Shown here one piece after another: positions 31,054 to 39,972 of a stretch of DNA of 64,000 nucleotides. The DNA is taken from NCBI RefSeq assembly GCF_029893635.1, contig NZ_JARXYR010000002.1:3757001-3821000 (forward strand). The letters are read 5' to 3'. This DNA comes from Variovorax sp. TBS-050B (lineage in GTDB: Bacteria > Pseudomonadota > Gammaproteobacteria > Burkholderiales > Burkholderiaceae_C). The first letter of the stretch is position 1, and every line of letters starts with the position of its first letter. The position numbers were made by a program, and so were the translations under genes. Under the pieces are notes generated by a model that saw only the letters and a list, made by a program, of their open reading frames with translations, did not search any database and was not told the DNA's origin.

Positions 31054-32775
31054 ATGTCACCAGCGTGGCCTGCGCTCGCTTCTGCGGGCAACCGGCGTCT
31101 TGTGGCGGATCTGGCGATTGCGCTGGCAGCCGCGATGGCTGGTGCGGTGCGGCGATCGCCTTGGACGATCGCGCTCGCGATGTTGCTTTTCGCGGTGGTT
31201 CGTGCGTGGCAGGCAGTCAGCGCCAGCAAACTCGCTCGGCGGGCCGGCGAGATTCCCGCGAAGGCGCTTTCGCCAGTGGCAGATCGGGTTGGGGTCCAGA
31301 CCATCGCCGCGGCCGCATGCTACGTGGGTGGATTGGCTTCAAGCATGCTTCTCCTGCCCACTGCCCCTTTCTCAGCGCTTGCTCCTGCCGATGTCGGCGC
31401 TGCGGTTGCTCTCGTTTTCTTGACCCTGGCAATAAGCACATCGAACAGTCGACCGGTCCCCGACTGCGGACTCACGAGCAGTCGAAAACTGATCGATCCA
31501 TCGGCGCAGCCATGGATGAGACCCCCCCATGCGCGCGGCGACCTCGATATCGACCCCGCGCCTGTGACGTTGGAAACCTTCTTCGCGTCTCCGAGCTACT
31601 TGCGAAGCAATACGGCGAGCCTTGCCTTGGAACGACGCGGGCTGACGATCCAGAAGCCGCCCTTTGCGGCAAGTGAAGAAATGATTGCAGCGGCCGAGCA
31701 TCGACTCGGTGTCCGGTTGCCAGTGTTGCTACGCAGGCTCTACGCCGTGATGAATGGGGGCTATGTCGGCGACGTTTTCGTTCCGCTGACCGGCCCGAGA
31801 ACGGCGACAAACATGTGGCGCCCGGCTTTTTGCGACGGCTGCTTTGCGCTGGAGCCGGTAGATCGACTTCGAACGCTTGCAGACCATCGCGGCTATCTTC
31901 CGAGCGGCTCGACACCACTGCATGCAAAAACGCACAAGTGCATCGTCCTGCAGGCCCGAGCCAACGACATGACCTTGCTCGATTGCTCCGACAGCGCTGA
32001 GCCAAGGGTTCTGATCGTCGATTTCGACAAACCTGCAGGCGCCGATCCCACCGACGTTGGGTTCGCGAGCTTCGAGGATTTCTTTGCCGCGTTGCGCCGC
32101 AGGCGCACGCAGTGGCAGCCTGATCAAACGGCCGACTTTGGCCCGCCGCTCGGCGAGGTCCCGGCAGACCTGCGTGGACGAATGTTTTGGGGCAAAGGGC
32201 GGCCACACGCATATCTCGAGAATGCGAGACGTGACAAGAACGGGCCGGTACCGCAGCTTGCGGCCGATGACGCACTGATCGCCAGCACCGAAGCCCGCCT
32301 TGGGCTGCGGCTGCCTTCCGATCTGCTGCATTTGTGGCGACTCAGGAACGGCGGCGGCGTTTCCTGCAGGTTCATCGACTCCCTGCAACAAGACGGTGCC
32401 GGACGGATCGTGGAGGCGTTGCGTTTCCCCGCCCCGATGGAGTACTTCACGACGCTTGCCGAGCTTTCGGACCGCGTCGTGTTCCCGGCAGGCGAAATGC
32501 CGTGGAAGACCCGATTCATCGATCCTGAGCGTTGGATCGTGCTCGAGGCCGACCACGGTCGGCTGTTGCTGCTCGATTGCCGACATGCTCCCCCGGACGG
32601 CGACGTGCCCGTGCGCATCGTGGACGGGCTCGACCGGGGCGAGCTCAAAGAGGTTCTGTATGTCGAGCGGTTCAGCCACTGGCTCGCTGGCCTGCGGCCG
32701 CGGCTGCGTGGCTTTGAGGACGTGTCCCTGCTCTGGACGCCCGAGATGGGCGATCAAGAGCACGCGAGCGCCTGA
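31054..32775 (+). CDS. Membrane-anchored protein with two SUKH (SMI1/KNR4) domains
   Basis: 573 residues. The N-terminal 130 residues hold three to four hydrophobic segments (about 17-50, 82-103 and 111-129). Two SUKH-type domains follow. The first (about 205-350) begins EEMIAAAEHRLGVRLPVLLR then YAVMNGGYVG; the second (about 400-550) begins ALIASTEARLGLRLPSDLLH then WRLRNGGG. This 'helix – LGxxLP – LYxxxNGG' start is the SUKH signature. SUKH proteins are mostly immunity proteins of polymorphic and contact-delivered toxins. No toxin gene is adjacent. GGGAGGA lies well placed before ATG 31054. Codon use is less GC-biased than in neighbours, which hints at transfer. The domain call is confident; the immunity role is inferred. 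Confidence 0.75.
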   Translation: MSPAWPALASAGNRRLVADLAIALAAAMAGAVRRSPWTIALAMLLFAVVRAWQAVSASKLARRAGEIPAKALSPVADRVGVQTIAAAACYVGGLASSMLLLPTAPFSALAPADVGAAVALVFLTLAISTSNSRPVPDCGLTSSRKLIDPSAQPWMRPPHARGDLDIDPAPVTLETFFASPSYLRSNTASLALERRGLTIQKPPFAASEEMIAAAEHRLGVRLPVLLRRLYAVMNGGYVGDVFVPLTGPRTATNMWRPAFCDGCFALEPVDRLRTLADHRGYLPSGSTPLHAKTHKCIVLQARANDMTLLDCSDSAEPRVLIVDFDKPAGADPTDVGFASFEDFFAALRRRRTQWQPDQTADFGPPLGEVPADLRGRMFWGKGRPHAYLENARRDKNGPVPQLAADDALIASTEARLGLRLPSDLLHLWRLRNGGGVSCRFIDSLQQDGAGRIVEALRFPAPMEYFTTLAELSDRVVFPAGEMPWKTRFIDPERWIVLEADHGRLLLLDCRHAPPDGDVPVRIVDGLDRGELKEVLYVERFSHWLAGLRPRLRGFEDVSLLWTPEMGDQEHASA

Positions 32776-32780
32776 AGGCT

Positions 32781-32807
32781 GCAGGCAAGCTGCCCAAGCT
32801 TGCCTGC
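32781..32807. terminator. Hairpin between the SUKH gene and ilvD
   Basis: GCAGGCAAGC (32781-32790) and GCTTGCCTGC (32798-32807) are perfectly complementary around a 7-base loop. It begins 5 bases after the SUKH-protein stop. No T-run follows on either strand, so it may stabilise the mRNA end or need Rho. Confidence 0.5.
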
Positions 32808-32909
32808 TGGCCCCATGCGCCAGCCGCAGACCGCACCGCTGAAGGAACGGTACGACCGGCAAACCACAGCGTCGTTCTCTTCAGGGCGCTCGACTTTGAA
32901 GCTGCTTGC

Positions 32910-34604
32910 TCAGAACTTGTCGAGCACCGCCCCCGAGCTCGCGCTCGAGGCATTGAACGCGAACTTCGCCTGCACGCCGCGCGTGTAGCGCGGGGCCGGC
33001 GGCTTCCAGCCTTCGCGGCGCTTGGCGATCTCGGCTTCGGGCACGTTGAGTTCGAGCTTGAGCTGGTGCGCGTCGATGGTGATCGAGTCGCCTTCGTTCA
33101 CGAACGCGATGGTGCCGCCGGCCGCCGCTTCGGGCGCCACGTGGCCGACCACCATGCCCCAGGTGCCGCCCGAGAAGCGGCCGTCGGTGATCAGGCCCAC
33201 GCTTTCGCCGAGGCCGGCGCCGATCAGCGCGCCCGTGGGTGCGAGCATTTCGGGCATGCCGGGACCGCCCTTGGGACCGAGGTAGCGCAGCACCATCACG
33301 TCGCCGGCCTTGATCTTGCCGTCGAGGATGGCCTGCAGCGCCGACTGCTCGTCGTCGAACACGCGCGCGGGGCCGGTGATTACCGGGTTCTTGAGGCCCG
33401 TGATCTTGGCGACCGCGCCTTCGGGCGACAGGTTGCCCTTGAGGATCGCGAGGTGGCCTTCGTCGTACATCGGCTTGTCGATCGGGCGGATCACGTCCTG
33501 GTCGGCGCGCGGCTGGTCGGGCACGTCCTTCAGCGTCTCGGCGATGGTCTTGCCGGTGATGGTCATGCAGTCGCCGTGCAGCAGGCCGGCGTTCAGCAGC
33601 ACCTTCATCACCTGCGGAATCCCGCCCGCCTGGTGCAGGTCCACCGCGAGGTACTTGCCGCTCGGCTTCAGGTCGCAGATGACCGGCACCTTCTTGCGGA
33701 TGCGCTCGAAGTCGTCGATGGTCCATTCCACCCCGGCCGCATGGGCGATCGCGAGGAAGTGCAGCACGGCGTTGGTCGAGCCGCCGGTGGCCATGATGAC
33801 GGCCACCGCGTTCTCGATCGCCTTCCTGGTGACGATGTCGCGCGGCTTCAGGTCCTTCTTGATGGCCTCGATCAGCACCTTGGCCGATTCCTTGGCCGAG
33901 TTCTGCTTCTCGTCGTGCGGATTGGCCATGGTGGAGGAGTAGGGCAGCGACATGCCCAAGGCCTCGAAGGCGCTCGACATGGTGTTGGCGGTGTACATGC
34001 CGCCGCAGGAGCCGGTGCCGGGGATCGCGCGCTTTTCGATTTCCTTCAGGTCCTCGTCGCTCATGTTGCCCGCGGCGTTCTGGCCCACGGCTTCGAACAC
34101 GCTGACGATGTTGAGGTCCTGGCCCTTGTAGCGGCCCGGCAGGATGGTGCCGCCGTAGACGTAGATGGCCGGCACGTTGGCGCGCAGCATGCCCATCATG
34201 CCGCCGGGCATGTTCTTGTCGCAGCCGCCGACCACGAGCACGCCGTCCATCCACTGGCCGCCGACGCAGGTCTCGATGCAGTCGGAAATGACTTCGCGGC
34301 TGACCAGCGAGTACTTCATGCCTTCGGTGCCCATGGCCATGCCGTCGGAGATGGTGGGCGTGCCGAAGACCTGGGCATTGCCGCCGGCCTCCTCGATGCC
34401 GGCGATGGCCGCGTCGGCGAGCTTCTGCAGGCCGGAGTTGCAGGGCGTGATGGTGCTGTGGCCGTTGGCGACGCCGACCATCGGCTTCTTGAAGTCGCCT
34501 TCTTCGTAGCCCATGGCGTAGAACATCGAGCGGTTGGGGGCGCGGCTCTTGCCTTCGACGATGTTGGCGCTGCGGCGGTTGATCTGGATCGGTTTGGTGT
34601 CCAT
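32910..34604 (-). CDS. ilvD: Dihydroxy-acid dehydratase
   Basis: Fe-S enzyme of branched-chain amino-acid synthesis, which turns 2,3-dihydroxy-isovalerate and -methylvalerate into 2-keto acids. The 564-residue product has the cluster cysteines in [13 protein letters not shown] and [14 protein letters not shown], and the C-terminal [17 protein letters not shown] signature. The start ATG 34604 gives [15 protein letters not shown]. It is divergent from a LysR gene whose product could control it. It ends 135 bases from the convergent SUKH-protein gene. Confidence 0.96.
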   Translation of the reverse strand: MDTKPIQINRRSANIVEGKSRAPNRSMFYAMGYEEGDFKKPMVGVANGHSTITPCNSGLQKLADAAIAGIEEAGGNAQVFGTPTISDGMAMGTEGMKYSLVSREVISDCIETCVGGQWMDGVLVVGGCDKNMPGGMMGMLRANVPAIYVYGGTILPGRYKGQDLNIVSVFEAVGQNAAGNMSDEDLKEIEKRAIPGTGSCGGMYTANTMSSAFEALGMSLPYSSTMANPHDEKQNSAKESAKVLIEAIKKDLKPRDIVTRKAIENAVAVIMATGGSTNAVLHFLAIAHAAGVEWTIDDFERIRKKVPVICDLKPSGKYLAVDLHQAGGIPQVMKVLLNAGLLHGDCMTITGKTIAETLKDVPDQPRADQDVIRPIDKPMYDEGHLAILKGNLSPEGAVAKITGLKNPVITGPARVFDDEQSALQAILDGKIKAGDVMVLRYLGPKGGPGMPEMLAPTGALIGAGLGESVGLITDGRFSGGTWGMVVGHVAPEAAAGGTIAFVNEGDSITIDAHQLKLELNVPEAEIAKRREGWKPPAPRYTRGVQAKFAFNASSASSGAVLDKF

Positions 34605-34700
34605 GAGGGTGTCTCTTCTGTCGTGGGGAGAGCGGAGGGGGAAGCGCCAAGTATCGGACTTCCCACTGATTCATTCCAATCCGTTTTGATGGGGCGATTG

Positions 34701-34715
34701 ATATGCTTCGCATAT
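34701..34715. promoter_or_regulatory. LysR-type T-N11-A dyad at the start of the regulator gene
   Basis: ATATGC-TTC-GCATAT is a perfect 15-base dyad that fits the LysR box T-N11-A (T 34702, A 34714). It overlaps the ATG of the LysR gene (34714), a place suited to autorepression. The ilvD start is 97 bases away on the other side, so one bound regulator could affect both genes. Confidence 0.5.
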
Positions 34716-35670
34716 GAAAGAGTCCCAGATCGACCTGCGCAGCTGGCGCCAGTTCCTCGCCGTCGCCGAAGAACTGCACTTCGGCCGGGCCGCCGCGCGC
34801 CTGCACATGACCCAGCCGCCGGTCACGCAGGCGATCGCGCAGCTCGAAAAGACGCTCGGCGTGGTGCTGTTCGACCGCACGCGCCGTCGCGTGGCGCTCA
34901 CGCCCGCGGGCGAGGCGCTGCTGCCCGACGTGCGCGAACTGCTCGTGCGGGCCCAGGCCTTGCCGGCCCGGGCGCGTGCGGCCGCGGCGGGGCAGGTGGG
35001 CCGGGTGCGCATCGGCTTCGTCTCGACGGTGGGCTTCGAGCAGCTGCCGGCCTGGGTGCGCGAATTCCGCCTGCGCAGCCCCGAGGTGGCGCTCGAACTG
35101 GTCGAGGCCACGGGCGACGTCCAGCTCGAGGCCTTCGCGCGCGGCGAGATCGATGCCGGCCTGATGCTGCATTCGCCGGGCGCGGCGCCGCCGGGGCTGG
35201 CGCGGCTCGCGGTGTCGCAGGAGCCGCTGGTGCTCGCGCTGCCGGCGCGCCATCCGCTCGCGCGGGCGGCGAAGCTGCAGCTCGCGCAGGTGCTCGAGGA
35301 GCCGCTCGTGATCTTTCCGCGCCGCATCGTGCCTTCGCTGCACGACGCGATCTTCGACCTCTACCATGCGGCCGGCCGCGTGCCGCGGCTCGCGCAGGAG
35401 GCGATCCAGATGCAGACCATCGTCAACCTCGTCTCGGGCGGGATCGGCGTGGCCTGGGTGCCCGAGAGCGTCACGCAGTTCCGCCGCGCGGGCGTGGTCT
35501 ACCGCCGGGCCGCCGAATTCGCGCCGGCCGCGCGGCGCCGCGGCGCGCCCGCGCTGCCGATCGGCGAGACCAGCCTCGTGTGGCCGCAGGAGACCGCCAG
35601 CCCGGCGCTCGCGCGCTTCGTCGCCTTCGTGCGCGAGCAGGTGGCGGATGGGGGCGAAACGCAGCGTTGA
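34714..35670 (+). CDS. LysR-family transcriptional regulator
   Basis: 318 residues with an N-terminal helix-turn-helix (IDLRSWRQFLAVAEELHFGRAAARLHMTQPPVTQAIAQLEK) and an effector domain starting near residue 88 (GQVGRVRIGFVST). 'HFGRAAARLHMTQPPVTQAI' is the wording of the BenM/CatM/CbbR-like part of the family. It is divergent from ilvD. Its target may be ilvD, itself or genes elsewhere; nothing in the sequence decides. lgt follows after 84 bases on the same strand. Confidence 0.9.
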   Translation: MKESQIDLRSWRQFLAVAEELHFGRAAARLHMTQPPVTQAIAQLEKTLGVVLFDRTRRRVALTPAGEALLPDVRELLVRAQALPARARAAAAGQVGRVRIGFVSTVGFEQLPAWVREFRLRSPEVALELVEATGDVQLEAFARGEIDAGLMLHSPGAAPPGLARLAVSQEPLVLALPARHPLARAAKLQLAQVLEEPLVIFPRRIVPSLHDAIFDLYHAAGRVPRLAQEAIQMQTIVNLVSGGIGVAWVPESVTQFRRAGVVYRRAAEFAPAARRRGAPALPIGETSLVWPQETASPALARFVAFVREQVADGGETQR

Positions 35671-35754
35671 GGCCTGCGGACGGCGATGACGCCACGCGCC
35701 GACTTCGCGGCCCGCAGCCGGCGCCGCGTCACGCAGGGCGGGCACAATCCGCGC

Positions 35755-36576
35755 ATGCTCATGTATCCGCAGATCAACCCTGTCGCCCTGCAACTCGGGC
35801 CCGTCGCCATCCACTGGTACGGCCTGACCTACCTCGCGGCCTTCGCGCTGTTCTACTTCCTCGGTACGCGCCGGCTGCGGCACGAGCCGTACCGCTCGCT
35901 GACCGGCGCCGCGGCATGGCAGCGCAAGGACGTGGAGGACATCCTCTTCCTCGGCGTGATGGGCGTCATCGTCGGCGGCCGGCTCGGCTACTGCCTGTTC
36001 TACAAGCCGGGCTTCTATCTCTCGCATCCGCTGGAGATCCTCTATGTGTGGCAGGGCGGCATGAGCTTCCATGGCGGTCTGCTGGGCGTCATCGGGGCGA
36101 TGCTCTGGTACGGGCATTCGCGCCAGCGGCCCTTCTGGCAGGTCATGGATTTCGTTTCGCCCTGCGTGCCGACCGGCCTCGCGGCGGGTCGCGTCGGCAA
36201 CTTCATCAACGGCGAACTCTGGGGCCGGTTCAGCAGCCCCCAGCTGCCCTGGGGCATGGTGTTTCCGCAGAGCGGCTCGATGCTGCCGCGCCATCCCTCC
36301 CAGGTCTACCAGTTCCTGCTCGAAGGGCTGCTGCTCTTCGTCATCATGTGGCTCTACGCGCGCAAGGAACGCAAGGAAGGGCAGGTGGCCGCGGTCTTCC
36401 TCATCGGCTATGGCGTGCTTCGTTTCGTGGCCGAGTATTTCCGCGAGCCCGACGATTTCCTCGGCCTGCGTGCATTGAACCTCAGCCAGGGCCAATGGCT
36501 CAGCGTGCCGATGGTGATCTTCGGCATCGGCCTCTGGCTCTGGGCTGCGAAGCGCCCCGCGCTGGCGCGCGCTTGA
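35755..36576 (+). CDS. lgt: Prolipoprotein diacylglyceryl transferase
   Basis: Transfers diacylglycerol from phosphatidylglycerol to the lipobox cysteine of prolipoproteins at the inner membrane. 273 residues with about seven transmembrane helices. The family signature [14 protein letters not shown] (about residue 145) and [14 protein letters not shown], with the essential His, are present. The start could be ATG 35755 (MLMYPQINP) or ATG 35761 (MYPQINP). Substrates in this window would include the RND adaptor, TssJ and the large lipoprotein at 13940. Confidence 0.96.
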   Translation: MLMYPQINPVALQLGPVAIHWYGLTYLAAFALFYFLGTRRLRHEPYRSLTGAAAWQRKDVEDILFLGVMGVIVGGRLGYCLFYKPGFYLSHPLEILYVWQGGMSFHGGLLGVIGAMLWYGHSRQRPFWQVMDFVSPCVPTGLAAGRVGNFINGELWGRFSSPQLPWGMVFPQSGSMLPRHPSQVYQFLLEGLLLFVIMWLYARKERKEGQVAAVFLIGYGVLRFVAEYFREPDDFLGLRALNLSQGQWLSVPMVIFGIGLWLWAAKRPALARA

Positions 36577-36655
36577 GGCGCAGCGGCTACCGAGGGTAAG
36601 CCCGGGGCCGCGTTGTGGCGTGCGGGCCCTTGCGCCGGACGGGGGAGCGGCTCAC

Positions 36656-36682
36656 AATTACGCGTAATTACGGAAAATTACG
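36656..36682. promoter_or_regulatory. Palindromic operator candidate of the malonate-cluster GntR regulator
   Basis: AATTACGCGTAATT (36656-36669) is a perfect 14-base palindrome. Its right half starts a second palindrome CGTAATTACG (36663-36672), and a third AATTACG copy lies at 36676-36682. Three half-sites in 27 bases, 31 bases before the GntR start codon, fit an operator for a dimeric FCD-type regulator acting on its own operon. Confidence 0.6.
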
Positions 36683-36712
36683 CCACGCACCAGCCGGCAT
36701 CCGCTCCTCCTC

Positions 36713-37381
36713 ATGCGCCTCGTTCCCAACTCCCTGCACGACGAAGTCGCCGCCACGCTGCGCGAGCAGATCTTCGCCGGCGCGCTGGTGCCGGGCAGCT
36801 TCCTCGACGAAGCCGCGCTGTGCGAAAAGCTCTCGATCTCGCGCACGCCGCTGCGCGAGGCGCTCAAGGTGCTCACCGCGGAGGGGCTGCTGCGCCACGA
36901 GCCGCGGCGCGGCTGCTTCGTGCGCGAGGTGACCGAGCGCGACCTCGACGAAATCTTTCCGGTCATCGCGCTGCTCGAAGGCCGCTGTGCCTACGAGGCC
37001 GCCCGCAACGCGAGCGATGCCGAACTGAACGAGCTCGACGTGCTGCACGAGCGGCTGGTGCGCCATGCCAAGGCCAAGCGGATCAACGACTACTACGCCA
37101 CCAACCACCTGATCCACGAGGCGATCATCCAGCTGGCCGACAACCGGTGGCTGGCGCAGGTGATCGGCGATCTGCGCAAGATCCTCAAGCTCGCACGGCT
37201 GCAGCAACTGCATGCGCCGGGCCGGCTGGAGCAGAGCCTGTCGGAGCACCTGGCGGTGTTCGCGGCGCTCAAGGCACGCGACAGCGAGGGCGCGGACGCC
37301 GCGATGCGCACGCACCTGACGCGCCAGCGCGAGGCCCTGCGCGAAGTGGCGCGGCAGCAGAAATCGAGGGTGATGTCATGA
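36713..37381 (+). CDS. GntR-family (FadR/FCD) regulator, probably of malonate use
   Basis: 222 residues. An N-terminal winged helix-turn-helix (about 8-72: LHDEVAATLREQIFAGALVPGSFLDEAALCEKLSISRTPLREALK) is followed by an all-helical FCD effector domain (about 80-215) with the metal-binding His pattern NHLIHEAI and EHLAVF. Regulators of this type (MatR) lie at the head of malonate operons in rhizobia. It is 52 bases ahead of the malonyl-CoA decarboxylase gene on the same strand, and palindromic sites lie upstream. The name MatR is an inference from context. Confidence 0.88.
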   Translation: MRLVPNSLHDEVAATLREQIFAGALVPGSFLDEAALCEKLSISRTPLREALKVLTAEGLLRHEPRRGCFVREVTERDLDEIFPVIALLEGRCAYEAARNASDAELNELDVLHERLVRHAKAKRINDYYATNHLIHEAIIQLADNRWLAQVIGDLRKILKLARLQQLHAPGRLEQSLSEHLAVFAALKARDSEGADAAMRTHLTRQREALREVARQQKSRVMS

Positions 37382-37433
37382 ACAGCGGGGTCCGAGGCCT
37401 TTCCGCATCCCACAGCAGCATTGGAGTTTGTCG

Positions 37434-38906
37434 ATGAGTGCGACCGAATGGTTCCAGGCGCGTTTGCGTGCCGGCGAGAAGTCCGCCAGCAAGGTGCCCG
37501 TGGCGCCCGAAGGTGCCACGCGCAATGCGCCCAAGGCGGCCGCCAAGCCCTGCGAGCGCACCACCGCCGAGCGCCTGCAGGCCACGCTGCGCAAGGCCGA
37601 CGAGGCGCTGTCGCCGCGCGCGCTGCGCCGCGTGCTCACGTCGCTGCAGGCGGTCATCGATCCGCGCGTGAGCGAGGTCGAGGGCGGCCGGCGCGCGCAT
37701 GCCATCGCGCGCGAGTACGCGTCCGCCACGCCCGAGGAACGGCGCGACTACTGGGCGCTGATGAGCGAGCATTTCGCCGCCGACCCCCACAAGCTCAAGA
37801 CCGCGCGCGACCAGCACCAGGCCGCGGTGGGCACGCCGGACGAGGGACAGGCCGAGCTCCGCCTGCGACGCGCGCTCGTGTCGCCGCGCATGCGCCTGTT
37901 GCAGCGCTTCGCCGTCGAGCCCGAGGGCATGCGCTTCCTGGTCGACCTGCGCGCCGAGCTGCTGCCCTTTCTCAAGTCCGACAAGCGGCTGCTGCCGCTC
38001 GATGCCGAGCTGGAACACCTGTTCTCGACCTGGTTCGACGTGGCGTTCCTCGAACTGCGCCGCATCGACTGGAATTCGCCGGCTTCGCTGATCGAGAAGC
38101 TGATCCGCTACGAGGCGGTGCACGACATCAAGAGCTGGACCGACGTGAAGAACCGGCTCGACGACAGCGACCGCCGCTGCTACGGCTTCTTCCACCCGCG
38201 GCTGCCGAACGAGCCGCTGATCTTCGTCGAGGTGGCGCTGGTCGACCGCATCAGCGACGGCATCACGCCGCTGCTCGACGAGGCCGCGGTGCCGATGCTG
38301 CCGGCCAGGGCCACGACCGCGATCTTCTACTCGATCAGCAATACGCAGACCGGCCTGCGCGGCGTGAGCTTCGGCGATTCGCTGATCAAGCGCGTGGTCG
38401 AGACGCTGCAGGACGAACTGCCGCGCCTCAAGACCTTCGCGACGCTGTCGCCGATTCCCGGCTTCCGCGCGTGGCTCGCCAAGAATGCCGCGGACCTGCT
38501 GCCCCGGCTCGACGAGAAGCGCGAGGCCGAGCTCGGCCGTCTCGTCGGCTCGCTGCCGCCGACCGCCGAGCGGCTGCTCGCCGCGGTAGAGGCCGCGCCG
38601 GAGCTCGACGCCAAGTCGCCGCTGCGCCAATGGCTGCTGCAGGCCGCGGCCGAGTACCTGGGCCGCACGCTGATCGATGGCACGCCGGCCGACCCGGTCG
38701 CGCGCTTCCACCTCGGCAACGGTGCGCGCGTGGAGCGGCTCAACTGGGCCGGCGATCCGTCGCCCAAGGGACTGAAACAGTCTTATGGTCTGATGGTCAA
38801 TTACCTCTACGATCTGAAGCGGCTCGACAAGCACCGCGCGTGGCTGGCCGAGGGCAAGGTGGCAGTTTCGGGAGACGTCGAAAGCCTGTTCTTCAAAAAA
38901 GGCTGA
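37434..38906 (+). CDS. matA: Malonyl-CoA decarboxylase
   Basis: Releases CO2 from malonyl-CoA to give acetyl-CoA. 490 residues, the family's usual length, with an N-terminal helical domain and a C-terminal GNAT-fold catalytic domain. Family wording seen includes RRITW-type FFHPRLPNEPLIFVEVALVD, YSISNTQTGLRGVSFGDSLIKRVV, LSPIPGFRAWL, and FHLGNGARVERLNWAGDPSPKGLKQSYGLMVNYLYDL. The last carries the Ser/His active-site region. ATG 37434 is preferred over the TTG at 37428 because GGAG lies 7 bases upstream. With malonyl-CoA synthetase downstream, it completes conversion of malonate to acetyl-CoA. Confidence 0.95.
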   Translation: MSATEWFQARLRAGEKSASKVPVAPEGATRNAPKAAAKPCERTTAERLQATLRKADEALSPRALRRVLTSLQAVIDPRVSEVEGGRRAHAIAREYASATPEERRDYWALMSEHFAADPHKLKTARDQHQAAVGTPDEGQAELRLRRALVSPRMRLLQRFAVEPEGMRFLVDLRAELLPFLKSDKRLLPLDAELEHLFSTWFDVAFLELRRIDWNSPASLIEKLIRYEAVHDIKSWTDVKNRLDDSDRRCYGFFHPRLPNEPLIFVEVALVDRISDGITPLLDEAAVPMLPARATTAIFYSISNTQTGLRGVSFGDSLIKRVVETLQDELPRLKTFATLSPIPGFRAWLAKNAADLLPRLDEKREAELGRLVGSLPPTAERLLAAVEAAPELDAKSPLRQWLLQAAAEYLGRTLIDGTPADPVARFHLGNGARVERLNWAGDPSPKGLKQSYGLMVNYLYDLKRLDKHRAWLAEGKVAVSGDVESLFFKKG

Positions 38907-38921
38907 GTTCTGAAAAGAAGT

Positions 38922-38940
38922 CCGGTGCGCGAGGCACCGG
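38922..38940 (+). other. Intercistronic hairpin after malonyl-CoA decarboxylase
   Basis: CCGGTGC (38922-38928) and GCACCGG (38934-38940) pair fully around GCGAG. It lies in the 76-base gap before the solute receptor gene and lacks a T-run, so it more likely tunes mRNA stability between genes than stops transcription. Confidence 0.4.
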
Positions 38941-38982
38941 CGGCCGCATGGCGCGGCAATCCACAACGACAGGAGATGACAG

Positions 38983-39972
38983 ATGACTCAGAGTTTTCAA
39001 CGACGCGACGTGCTGCGCCTGGCCGCGGCCGGTGCAGCCGCCCTGTGCGGCGGCGTGCGTGCGCAGGGAGGTGGCTGGCCCAACCGGCCGGTGAACATGG
39101 TCGTGCCGTTTCCGGCCGGCGGCGGCACCGACGCCTTCGCGCGGCCGCTCTCGGCCCAGTTCGCGAAGATCGCCGGGCAGACGCTGGTCATCGACAACCG
39201 CGGCGGCGCCGGCGGCACGGTCGGCGCGAGCATCGCGTCGAAGGCGCAGGGTGACGGCTACACGCTTTTCATGGGCGCGGTGCACCATGCGATCGCGCCG
39301 TCGATCTACCCCAAGCTCGACTACGACCTGGAGAAAGACTTCGTGCCCCTGATGCTGCTGGCCAACGTGCCGCAGGTGGTGGTGGTCAATCCGCGCCGCG
39401 TCACGGCCAACACGCTGCAGGAGTTCGTCGCCGCCGCCAAGCGCAATCCCGGCAAGCTCAACTACGGCTCGGCCGGCGCCGGCACCTCGCACCATCTCGC
39501 GGGCGAGCTCTTCAAGCTGCAGACCGGCACCTTCATCACCCACATCCCGTACCGCGGGGCCGGTCCGGCGCTGTCCGACCTGATCGCCGGCAACGTCGAT
39601 CTGATGTTCGACGGCCTCGGTTCTTCCGCCCAGCACATCAAGGGCGGGCGCATCAAGGCCCTGATGGTCGCGGGCAGCAAGCGCAACCCCGCGTTCCCCG
39701 ACGTGCCCTGTGCGGCCGAGGTCGGCCTTCCGGACTACACCGTCACCACCTGGTACGGCCTGTGGGCGCCTAAGGGCACGCCGGCCGACGTGCAGGCGCG
39801 CATCGTCGACGACATGAAGAAGGCGCTCGCCACCGACGAGCTCAAGGCCATCTGGGGCCAGAACGGCTCCGAGATCCCGAACCTCACGATGGCTTCCTAC
39901 GGCGGCTTCGTGAACTCGGAGATCAAGCGCTGGGCTGCGGTGGTCAAGGCTTCGGGCGCCAAGCTCGAGTGA
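38983..39972 (+). CDS. Bug-family (TctC) tripartite tricarboxylate transporter solute receptor
   Basis: 329-residue periplasmic binding protein with a Tat-like leader (FQRRDVLRLAAAGAAALCGG). The mature part has WPNRPVNMVVPFPAGGGTDAFARPL and VIDNRGGAGGTVGA, the Bug family hallmarks, and YGSAGAGTSHHLAGELF. Hundreds of such receptors occur in Comamonadaceae, usually without their own TctA/TctB membrane parts, as here. Its place in a malonate cluster suggests a dicarboxylate such as malonate as ligand, but the family also binds many aromatic and tricarboxylic acids. The next gene's ATG overlaps its stop codon by one base (TGATG). Confidence 0.92.
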   Translation: MTQSFQRRDVLRLAAAGAAALCGGVRAQGGGWPNRPVNMVVPFPAGGGTDAFARPLSAQFAKIAGQTLVIDNRGGAGGTVGASIASKAQGDGYTLFMGAVHHAIAPSIYPKLDYDLEKDFVPLMLLANVPQVVVVNPRRVTANTLQEFVAAAKRNPGKLNYGSAGAGTSHHLAGELFKLQTGTFITHIPYRGAGPALSDLIAGNVDLMFDGLGSSAQHIKGGRIKALMVAGSKRNPAFPDVPCAAEVGLPDYTVTTWYGLWAPKGTPADVQARIVDDMKKALATDELKAIWGQNGSEIPNLTMASYGGFVNSEIKRWAAVVKASGAKLE

